Source: Purshia tridentata
Lineage: Eukaryota > Streptophyta > Magnoliopsida > Rosales > Rosaceae
Assembly: GCA_003254885.1 (NCBI GenBank)
Contig: QANT01003783.1
Span: 1 to 41,646 of the forward strand
DNA: 41,646 bases
Direction of reading: 5' to 3'
Translations under genes and position numbers: made by a program
Part shown: one piece after another, positions 34,022 to 41,646 of the stretch
Layout: the number at the start of each line of letters is the position of its first letter
Numbering within the stretch: the first letter of the stretch is position 1
The notes under the pieces: model-generated
Told to the model about the DNA's origin: nothing
Seen by the model: only the letters and a program-made list of their open reading frames with translations
Database searches by the model: none

Positions 34022-35845
34022 ATGGCGTCTCTGATAGCGATTCGACGCGCGAAAAACCCAGCAACACTATCTTCTATCTTCAAGGTACGGCCTCGTCAAC
34101 CTTCTCATTTCACCTCCATTGACGACAACACCACCAGCCTCCAAACCCTATACCTATCCAAAACCTTAAGCACCTCTGCGGTCCCAAATGAGTACCAAAG
34201 GCCTCCTCATCCGCCACAGCAGCAACCCCCGCCGTCCGACCCCAACTCTTTCAACGACCCAAGAAACCCTAACCAGTGGGGCCCACCAGGCCAGGGATAC
34301 GGGGGGAACTCGAACCAGTGGAATTCACAGACCCAGACCCAGACCCAGAGACCTAACAACAATCAGTACAATTATCAGGGTCAGAACCAGAGCTATCCGG
34401 GGCGTGGATATCCTAATCAAGGTCAGAGTTATCCCAATCGCGGGTATCCTAACCAGAATCAGAGCTATCCACAACATGGGAACACTAATCAGTGGAGTCC
34501 TCAGGGTCAGGGCTCTCCTCAGTATCAAAACCTTAACCCGGTGAATCCTCCGAGCCCCAATTTTCAGCAACCCAGAACCCCAAATCAGTGGAACAATCAG
34601 AATCAAGCTTACCCACAACCTGGAAACCCTAATCAGTGGACACCCCAGGCACAGAACCCTAATCAGTGGAACAACAGCAATCAGGCTGTGAAGCAAACCC
34701 CAGTTGTCGTGCCGCCTTCGATTGAGGATTTGAGGCGGTTGTGCCAAGAGGGGAAGGTTAAAGAAGCTCTTGAATTGATGGATAAAGATGGGGTTAAGGC
34801 CGATGCTGATTGCTTTGGCTCTTTGTTTGAGTTGTGTGGAAAGTTGAAGTCGCTGGAGCAGGCGAAAAAGGTTCATGATTTCTTTTTGCAGTCTACGTTT
34901 AGGGGTAACCAGGAGTTGCTTCATAAAGTAATTGAAATGTATGGAAAGTGCGCGAGCATGACTGATGCGCGGAGAGTGTTCGATCATATGCTTGATAAGA
35001 ATATTGACACTTGGCATTTGATGATTAATCAGTATGCGGATAATGGGTTAGGAGATGATGGGTTGCTGATGTTTGAGGTCATGAGGGAGCAGGGTTTGAA
35101 ACCCAATTCGGAAACTTTCCTTGGGGTGTTCTCTGCTTGTGCTAGTGCAGATGCTGTGGAAGAAGCATTTATACATTTCGAGTCGATGAAAGATGAATAT
35201 GGAATTGCTCCGGGAGTGGAGCATTATTTGGGGGTTCTAGATGTGCTTGGAAAATGTGGTCATCTAAGTGAAGCCGTTGATTATATCGAGAAACTCCCGT
35301 TCGAGCCTACAGTGGCAGTTTGGGAGGCATTGAGGAACTATGCTCGGATTCATGGAGATATTGATCTTGAAGATCATGCCGAGGAGTTAATGGTTGCTCT
35401 TGACCCATCAAAGGCTGCTGCTAATAAGATCCCAACTCCACCACCCAAAAAGCGAACTGCTATAAGCATGCTTGATGGAAAGAACAGAATCAGTGAGTTT
35501 AAAAATCCAGCACTGTACAAGGATGATGAAAAGTTGAAGGCTCTCAGTGGGATGAAAGAAGCAGGTTATGTGCCAGACACAAGATATGTTCTTCATGACA
35601 TCGATCAGGAGGCTAAAGAGCAAGCCTTGCTCTATCACAGTGAGCGTTTGGCGATTGCATATGGTCTGATTAGTACTCCGGCAAGGACACCTCTTAGGAT
35701 CATTAAGAACCTTCGCGTCTGTGTTGACTGCCACAATGCCATTAAGATCATGGCCAAGATTGTTGGAAGGGAATTAATCGTTAGGGACAACAAACGATTT
35801 CATCATTTCAAGGATGGAAAATGCTCTTGTGGGGATTATTGGTGA
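34022..35845 (+). CDS. DYW2: DYW2-like PPR-DYW protein for organellar C-to-U RNA editing
   Basis: An intronless frame of 607 aa, start context agaaATGGCG. The N-terminus [20 protein letters not shown] is Arg/Ser-rich without early acidic residues, as in a mitochondrial or plastid presequence. Residues about 57-223 are a Q/N/P/Y-rich region with repeated NQW(x)PQ and NQSYP units. A short PPR tract (about 232-440) follows, much shorter than in most editing factors. The DYW domain spans 515-607: PG box GYVPDT, deaminase zinc ligands HSE (539-541) and CVDC (567-570), then HH and the terminal CSCGDYW. Short PPR tract, long Q/N-rich region and complete DYW domain together match Arabidopsis DYW2 (At2g15690). 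That protein supplies the DYW domain to editing factors that lack one, together with NUWA. The catalytic residues are intact. It is convergent with the CML30-like gene. Confidence 0.9.
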   Translation: MASLIAIRRAKNPATLSSIFKVRPRQPSHFTSIDDNTTSLQTLYLSKTLSTSAVPNEYQRPPHPPQQQPPPSDPNSFNDPRNPNQWGPPGQGYGGNSNQWNSQTQTQTQRPNNNQYNYQGQNQSYPGRGYPNQGQSYPNRGYPNQNQSYPQHGNTNQWSPQGQGSPQYQNLNPVNPPSPNFQQPRTPNQWNNQNQAYPQPGNPNQWTPQAQNPNQWNNSNQAVKQTPVVVPPSIEDLRRLCQEGKVKEALELMDKDGVKADADCFGSLFELCGKLKSLEQAKKVHDFFLQSTFRGNQELLHKVIEMYGKCASMTDARRVFDHMLDKNIDTWHLMINQYADNGLGDDGLLMFEVMREQGLKPNSETFLGVFSACASADAVEEAFIHFESMKDEYGIAPGVEHYLGVLDVLGKCGHLSEAVDYIEKLPFEPTVAVWEALRNYARIHGDIDLEDHAEELMVALDPSKAAANKIPTPPPKKRTAISMLDGKNRISEFKNPALYKDDEKLKALSGMKEAGYVPDTRYVLHDIDQEAKEQALLYHSERLAIAYGLISTPARTPLRIIKNLRVCVDCHNAIKIMAKIVGRELIVRDNKRFHHFKDGKCSCGDYW

Positions 35846-36710
35846 AGTCAAAGGCCACCTTAGGACTTATTTAACGAGATTTTATTCCCAGTTGCAGTTT
35901 GGTGTGTAAAAAGTTCAAACAATGCCGAGCTATAAATATGAGATCCTCTGTAGATGAGCACCAGTTCTACTAGTTGGTAGGACATGAACTATCCACTGCT
36001 TGTTTTGACATATATGCCGATCTATATCTGTATCGTCTGCTTTTCAATCAATTATATGTCTTAATGCTCAATCATATTTGCTTATCATTTTCGGCCTCTG
36101 AATTTCTTTCTTGCTATGCAATATTATTGGAAATAACCACTTTTTTGGTTCAAGGTGTCTTAAAGCTATCATCATTGTCTTTAATTCTATGTTGCAGTTG
36201 TGAAAAGTTGGCATCCTGTTTTGGTATTAAGGTAGGCTGGGTAGCAATTCACCAGGAACTTTTGGGTGTGTATAAATGTGAATTCTAGTATAGTACAAGT
36301 ATTAAAGTTATTCGGCATGTTGGATTTTTTGGAGCGGGACAATGTAATGTGCTGATTTGTTTGAGTTGTTTGACTAGGAATGATGACGGGGTGGGTTGGG
36401 TTTGCCCTCCTTTACCATTCCCACCTCCGTTGCCACCCCAATCCTCCTTTGGAGATGGCGTAGATTTCTCATCCTCAAATTGCTTATTAAATGGGTTAAA
36501 CCGCTGTTAATGTTTGAGGGGTTCTTGGAGGTTTGAGTAGTTTCGAGCCCTTTGAATCATACCAACGTCCAACTGGATGAATTGGATGAAGTTCATACTT
36601 ATTGTGACATTTTGGCAACTGTCTACAGGAAAAATGTGTTTCGAATTAAAGTCTCTTGTGACAAATATTGCGGAGCTGAAACCTGAATTATTATTTATTA
36701 CTCATCAAGT
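35846..36710 (+). other. DYW2 3' region and intergenic spacer
   Basis: No gene is supported. The first few hundred bases are probably the DYW2 3' untranslated region. The frame at 35974-36288 has no recognisable similarity and no promoter. Confidence 0.5.
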
Positions 36711-36719
36711 TTAGGAATA

Positions 36720-37022
36720 GAGTTAATTACATAAATAGTCCACTTATTATTCACCAAGTCTTGTTTTGGTCCACAAATTTTTTTAAGTGCTATATTGTTC
36801 TATGAATTATCTGAAAGTCCCATTTTGGTTCAAATCGAGCAGAATTAGACAATTTTATCTCTTAATTTTGTACTAATGAGTTGACTTTAAAAGACAAAAT
36901 TGTCCATTTTGAATCAAAATAGAACAAAGAGACAATTACTGGACTAATATAAAACTTAAAAAAATTTGTGTACCAAAACAAGACATAGCGAATAATAAAT
37001 GGACTATTTTCGTAATTTCCTC
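36720..37022. mobile_element. Mutator-type MITE with 9-bp target-site duplication
   Basis: A 303-base non-coding element with long terminal inverted repeats. The left end reads GAGTTAATTACATAAATAG; the reverse complement of the right end reads GAGGAAATTACGAAAATAG. The two arms stay alignable for about 80 bases at roughly 85% identity, including a shared AAATTTTTTTAAGT. The element is flanked by an exact 9-bp direct repeat TTAGGAATA (36711-36719 and 37023-37031). Long inverted repeats and a 9-bp duplication are the signature of Mutator-like elements. It encodes no transposase, so it is a non-autonomous copy. Confidence 0.85.
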
Positions 37023-37031
37023 TTAGGAATA

Positions 37032-37498
37032 TGTTTAAGAATTTAAGACAAGCAACCAAACGAATTTAGGGTAGGTCTATAGCCTTTTAGCCAATGGAGC
37101 TCTAGCTCCAAAGCATATGATAAGAGGAAGAGGAAGCCATTATCTCAATCATGGTAGACCTTTCCCAAGGTTTTATTGATGCTTGATCATTGATTAGTGC
37201 TCTCGAATCCTTATCAAAAAGGCTTAAGTTGCATATTCCTACCAGTGCCACAAAGTGCTAAAGCATTGCGCTATTAGGTTGCGGTTGTCATGAGCTAAAT
37301 GCAATAGTTTCCTTGGTCGGCCACGCACACGAAGAGAAAAGCATTGGGTTCCTTTGACAAACAACGTCATGCCACATTATACTACACAGCAAATTATACA
37401 GTACATACTTTATGCTACGCACAGAAAACTATACGGTATAGTGCTGGTATAAGACACAAACACACGTACACACACAATCAGAAACAACATCTCTTTCC
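37032..37498. other. Spacer and CML30-like 3' region
   Basis: No gene is seen. The right part is probably the 3' untranslated region of the minus-strand calmodulin-like gene. A short ACACAC-rich stretch occurs near 37455-37477. Confidence 0.5.
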
Positions 37499-38056
37499 CT
37501 AAGCATGTGTCATGGACCGAGTCATCATGGTCATGAACTCATCTAGGTCAACCATGCCATCCCCATCAGTGTCGACTGCTCTTACCATTTTCTGACAATC
37601 TTCAAGGCTGCACCCCTCCCCCAACCTCCTCAGCACTTCCATAACTTCTTCTGCACTAATTTTCCCATCGCCGTTCAAATCAAATGTCCGAAAAGCATTC
37701 TGAATGTCGATCGTCCTAATCCCACCTCCCTTCTTGTGTACTTCCATGAACTCCTTGAAGTTAATAAACCCATCTCCATCCAAATCAACAATCTTGAAAA
37801 TTTTTGGCACTTCTCCGATCATGTTTCCCTTTCCTAGTGCTTTCAATATGGCCCTGTAATCCTGCTGCGATATCTTGCCATCTTTGTTGGAGTCAAATTT
37901 TTCAAAGACTCGCTTCATCTCATTGAGATTTGGCTCGAAAGTAGGTACTAAGCCAGAGTTTTGCCTGTCTTGGGAGGAAAATAAACGACTTGGTTTCCGC
38001 AGAAACTTGCTTTTCGAGAGGTTATACTGGAAATCGAGGAAGCTCATATTCGACAT
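37499..38056 (-). CDS. CML30: Calmodulin-like protein with four EF-hands (CML30-like)
   Basis: An intronless frame of 185 aa beginning MSNMSFLDFQYNLSKSKFLR; a second Met three codons in is also possible. The basic, Ser-rich N-terminal extension (about residues 1-45) precedes four EF-hand loops: 55-66 (DSNKDGKISQQD), 91-102 (DLDGDGFINFKE), 126-137 (DLNGDGKISAEE) and 162-173 (DTDGDGMVDLDE). Loops 2-4 are canonical. Loop 1 has Asp instead of Glu at position 12, which may weaken or alter Ca2+ binding. The N-terminal extension closely resembles Arabidopsis CML30, the neighbour of DYW2 in that genome. The protein is presumably a Ca2+ sensor relaying signals to target proteins. A TATA box (minus strand, 38157-38162) suggests a leader of about 75 bases. 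Confidence 0.88.
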   Translation of the reverse strand: MSNMSFLDFQYNLSKSKFLRKPSRLFSSQDRQNSGLVPTFEPNLNEMKRVFEKFDSNKDGKISQQDYRAILKALGKGNMIGEVPKIFKIVDLDGDGFINFKEFMEVHKKGGGIRTIDIQNAFRTFDLNGDGKISAEEVMEVLRRLGEGCSLEDCQKMVRAVDTDGDGMVDLDEFMTMMTRSMTHA

Positions 38057-38456
38057 ATCTGTCTTGGCTGATCAGAGCAAATACCAAAATCAAACTTTGG
38101 TACAACAGTTCAGACAACCTTCAATATGAGGTGGTGGGAATTGGGTGTCTTCATTCTTTATATGCTGCATGCTATAGAGGATATGTAGAAAGTTAAGATG
38201 CTAAAGTCAAGTCACAAATCAATTTGATTCGTTAACAACTTGTGGCAAGTGGCAACTTAAGAACAAAAGATTCCTATGTAATAAATGAGAAAGGTAAAGA
38301 ATAGATAAGAAAGAACACATTCTTTGCAAAAGCTATAAGCAACTACAACATCCTTTCTCATCCTCAAAACTCTCGAAAAATTATTCTAAAGAACTCATCA
38401 AAATAATTTAAATATTCCCAATATAGAAAAAATTTTGAAAAATAGCTATTTTTGGC
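38057..38456 (-). promoter_or_regulatory. CML30-like promoter and SCO2 3' region
   Basis: Two minus-strand genes meet here. TATAAA read on the minus strand at 38157-38162 lies about 100 bases before the CML30-like ATG and is its likely core promoter. The part next to 38457 is the SCO2 3' untranslated region. No other gene is seen. Confidence 0.5.
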
Positions 38457-41177
38457 TCATGGTGGTTTTCCATTATCCAAGTCCTCCATTACTTCAATGT
38501 CCTTGCGAGATGTTATCTTTTGTACATATCCTGCAATGATGAATATATTGTGTAAGACTCTAGGGTTGTAATCAAAACCGCAAGAGGTTTATAAAATTTT
38601 CGTATTAAAATTAATTAAAAATTAAATCTAAGAAGGAAAAGCCCATAGTCTTGCAACGTAAACACAAAGAAAACGCAAAAATGATGGCATAAAGGAATAA
38701 GTAAAGTTTCTTTTTAAGATTTGAACAATCTCTGAAGTCCTTTAAGCATTCCTACACATAAAGCTTCCTTCACAAAGTAAATGTTTAAGTTAGACGAACC
38801 TCCACCTCATCAAATATTCTCATATATCCCCTTTGATGTATGATAAAGGAGACTGCTGAACTGCTTGCTAAACATTAATAATGGGTCTTCCCATTAATGG
38901 TTTTAGCACTACAACAATCAAGAGCAAACCAAAATGGCAGACCTAGATGATGCCTTGCAAAAGAGTTAAGCCAATTCATTATTGGGGGGAAAGAGGAAGA
39001 AAAAAGGTAGAGACATGCGTATGTTAGTTTATACAATTTTGTACAACTAGAAAAGATATGTTATCTCATTTACCTCTATATGGTGATGTCCGAATGAGAA
39101 GTTAACTTAAAACCTTACATCTCAGCAATTAGATTAGATATGGATGGTTAAAATGCATAGTGGGTTGGATGCATCCATCCAACATGTCCACATACCTATT
39201 ATAAGCCCTCAGTTAGTTCAACCATGATAATACAGGAAAGCCTCAACCTAACCACCAAGCGCCACTGAAAGGAAAAGGCTTCAATGCAAAAAACCTGGTT
39301 TCTCGCTTCTAATTGTCTCTATTAGTCCTCGAGTCCAGTCAAACATGAGATGAAGGTGAACATTTTTTTATTTTTTTAAAATTGAGTTTAAATAAGATGG
39401 AGAACATCTTATTTAAACTCAATATTTCAAAAATTGAAATCACAAGGATGCATCATCCCTCATTAATCAGTAAGTTCAATGTATGAATCTAGTCAGTTAA
39501 GCTGCTCTCCATCTTATTTAAACTCAATATTTCAAAAATTGAAATCACAAGGATGCATCATCCCTCATTAATCAGTAAGTTCAATGTATGAATCTAGTCA
39601 GTTAAGCTGCTCTCCATCTTATTTAAACTCAATATTTCAAAAATTGAAATCACAAGGATGCATCATCCCTCATTAATCAGTAATTTCAATGTATGAATCT
39701 AGTCAGTTAAGCTGCTGCCTGCTGGCCTCAGTAAATGATAAATAAGAGATGTGACAGAGGAACTTGGTAAATTCTTGACTAATATATGTATACAAGAATC
39801 AGAAAAGCCAATAAATTCTTGGGTTAATATATCTATACAAGAATCCAGAAAAGCCAAATGGCAAAATGTACAACATAAACTTTTCTAGAGGCAGCCAAAG
39901 GGCACTCCCAGATACCCCAAATCATATATAACAAAGGACTATTCCCACGTAGAGAGGCCTTTTTGTCCCCCGCTTCTACGGTAGTGAATTCGAACAATGA
40001 CTTTGATAACGCTATGGAAGGTTAAGCATTATCAGTATACAGTATAGAAGGCCTCACTTCTACAGTATTAAGCATGTTAAGTTAGGCTGTCAAGTCTACC
40101 CGCTGGATATTGAAGGTTACTACTTTCTAGAAGGGAGAAACTTTGATGCATTCGGCAATCTACAAAAATTACTCAAGCATATAATATGCATAGGTAGGGG
40201 TACTTATGCATCAGTCATATGTTCATTTTCCTAAGCTTAATTATGCAGCAAACTGAAATAGAATTCATAAGCTTCGAAACGAGCAATCCATGAAAATATT
40301 CAACATGATGGGTTCAAAATGCATCGTGTAAGAGCTAAAACTTATTAATTTCCACTTCATGTGAGTATTTTAAAAAGGATGAAAACACACACACATGTAC
40401 CCAAAGCCAAATAAATAGTAAATACCACATTATAAGATTCCAATCACATCCAAAAATGGGAAAGCATAACATTTGACATGTAATTGAGTTAAAACAAGGT
40501 AAATAAACCCACCCAAGCTTTCTCTTTACAAAGCACAATATGAGCTCAAAAAACCAAGAAAAAGAAAGAACTACATACCGATTCCTTGGCAAGGTATACA
40601 TTTGCAGATAGTTTCTTTTCCTCTTCTGTTGTAATAACTGACCAATCCTGAGCCTTGGCAACTCCGACACTTCCCTGTCCATTCATATACAACTTCCTTG
40701 CAATCCTACAAAATTTTCCAAATTTTTGAATGAATTATCCACACCCAATTTTTCAAATTATAACCAAATTAAAGTTGAAGTTTTGATTCTCACATCATAT
40801 AGAGGATCGCAACGGAGCCTGCGGTCGATCTCCTCCTGCGAGACCGGAGAAGTATCGGGATAGGTCATAGGGAGAGGGAGGGCGTCGCCATCGTCGGCCA
40901 AGTAGCTCTCTCTGTGGCGCGACCACTTCCTCTCTTTTGCGTTCACCTTGAGACCAGCGCCGGCGCCGCCACGGAGCCGAGTCGAGCTGTCGAGGTCGGA
41001 GTCTTGGCCGATTCGGATGCTGACAGCGGGCACGTCAGCGGCGGCGGAGGGGAACTGGAACAAGCGGGGTAATGTGGGGCCCCGAGGGAGGTCGCTGGCG
41101 GAGGCGTGGCAGCGGAGGATTGAGGGTGTGCAGGAGGAGGAGGAGGAGAAGCGGGAGCTAAGGATTGTAGCCAACAT
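38457..41177 (-). CDS. SCO2: SNOWY COTYLEDON 2 / CYO1, plastid DnaJ-type zinc-finger protein
   Basis: Three exons, 41177-40794 (128 codons), 40705-40579 and 38530-38457, join in frame to 194 aa. The N-terminus [20 protein letters not shown] is a typical Ser-rich chloroplast transit peptide. A conserved [20 protein letters not shown] stretch and [11 protein letters not shown] precede the zinc-finger region. There two DnaJ-type CxxCxGxG units appear, CRSCQGSG (141-148) and CIPCQGIG (164-171), with extra Cys130 and Cys162. The end reads [21 protein letters not shown]. In Arabidopsis this thylakoid protein has disulfide-isomerase activity and is needed for chloroplast development in cotyledons. 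Intron 2 is 2048 bases and full of repeats. The last exon codes for only 24 residues and is easy to miss. Exon 1 is clearly richer in GC than its surroundings. Confidence 0.92.
39381..39716. repeat. Three-copy 105-bp tandem array with an inverted head, in SCO2 intron 2
   Basis: Units start at catcttatttaaactcaat: 39405-39509, 39510-39614 and 39615-39716, the last slightly short. They are almost identical; one visible change is cagtaag against cagtaat in the third. Just before the array, 39381-39403 is an exact reverse complement of the 23 bases spanning a unit junction, so a 19-bp-stem hairpin (39381-39399 with 39405-39423) forms at the array head. Confidence 0.92.
39768..39857. repeat. Imperfect 45-bp tandem duplication in SCO2 intron 2
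   Basis: 39768-39811 and 39812-39857 share taaattcttg...tatacaagaatc(c)agaaaagccaa with a few substitutions and two single-base indels. It follows the 105-bp array by only about 50 bases but is unrelated to it in sequence. Confidence 0.8.
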
Positions 41178-41267
41178 TCCAAGAAATGCGAGGAGCTCGA
41201 GAGTCGAAGAGTCGAAGAGAGCGAGTTTTTTTGGAGTGGGTGAGGAATGGAGGAGAGAATTTATATA
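41178..41267 (-). promoter_or_regulatory. SCO2 TATA box and 5' leader
   Basis: Read on the minus strand, TATATAAA lies at 41260-41267, about 85 bases before the ATG. Transcription would start near 41235, giving a leader of about 55-60 bases. A CG-alternating run (about 41280-41289) sits just upstream. The start site is inferred. Confidence 0.5.
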
Positions 41268-41289
41268 GATTGCGGATGGCGCGCGCGCG

Positions 41290-41646
41290 GTAACAGCACA
41301 CGACAGCGAAAGTGTTGCCAGTTGTGACTCAGTGAGTTAGCGAGTGTTATAGCGTGCGGTCACTGCTTCCACTTGTTTTAAGCGTAGTTCAAATTACAAT
41401 TGAGGAATTGTGGGACAATAACTACCTCTAAATATAGTAGTTGTGGTAGAGTACGGATGACCAACGGCGGCGCGAGCCCGGAGTTGTCATTTCCACTCCT
41501 GGATAAACGAGGATTTTTGTCGGTATGTGGTGGTCGATACTATTTTTCTAAAGTTTCGTTAACATGATAAAAATTAATTATCTTCCATATATAAAAAATA
41601 AACTGATTTTTTAAAATTATATTTAGTTAATGAGAATATTTATAAA
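41290..41646. other. Region upstream of SCO2, no gene seen
   Basis: Presumably the SCO2 upstream promoter, then AT-rich sequence to the end of the window. No coding frame or repeat of note is visible. Confidence 0.5.

Noticed and set aside
34325..35017. 230-codon antisense frame opposite DYW2
   Set aside because: It is the shadow of the Q/N/P repeat region and first PPRs; the sense frame has a full family match and a promoter.

Overview
This is a nuclear plant chromosome segment: AT-rich, with long spliced genes, plant-type promoters and transposon remnants. The proteins are clearly eudicot. I would guess a fabid such as Rosaceae, but nothing in the sequence proves the family. No bacterial, organellar or CRISPR feature is present, and I found no convincing undescribed system. 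The value lies in exact gene models and several structural oddities.

Layout, left to right. Bases 1-1480 are intergenic, with a promoter-like block that has no gene behind it and a palindromic CGAAATTT-rich cluster. ATG2 (1848-12934, +) has 13 coding exons and encodes 1984 aa, the autophagy lipid-transfer protein; one intron is GC-AG. AT-rich repeats follow (13889-14210). A two-exon gene of unknown function lies at 16746-17338 (-). RAD54 (20587-29774, -) has 21 coding exons and encodes 959 aa, the SWI2/SNF2 motor of homologous recombination. It carries a 5'-truncated LINE in intron 13 and a 52-bp tandem duplication flanking a single N in exon 18. A tRNA-Arg(ACG) lies just upstream of its promoter. 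A PLAC8/PCR-family gene (31265-33319, +) has four exons.

Next come DYW2 (34022-35845, +), an intronless PPR-DYW RNA-editing factor, and a CML30-like calmodulin-like gene (37499-38056, -). These are convergent, with a Mutator-type MITE between them. SCO2/CYO1 (38457-41177, -), a plastid DnaJ-type zinc-finger protein, closes the window; its last intron is about 2 kb and holds a 3 x 105-bp tandem array.

The genes are independently transcribed and do not form a pathway. Their order is informative. As I recall the Arabidopsis map, ATG2, an unknown small gene, RAD54 and SCO2 are neighbours on chromosome 3 (At3g19190-At3g19220), while CML30 and DYW2 are neighbours on chromosome 2 (At2g15680-At2g15690). 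Here the two sets are interleaved in one place. This fits an ancestral block that was divided by gene loss after duplication in the Arabidopsis lineage.

Exon borders were set by reading GT/GC-AG sites together with reading-frame continuity and family conservation. UTR ends, promoters and transposon limits are less certain.
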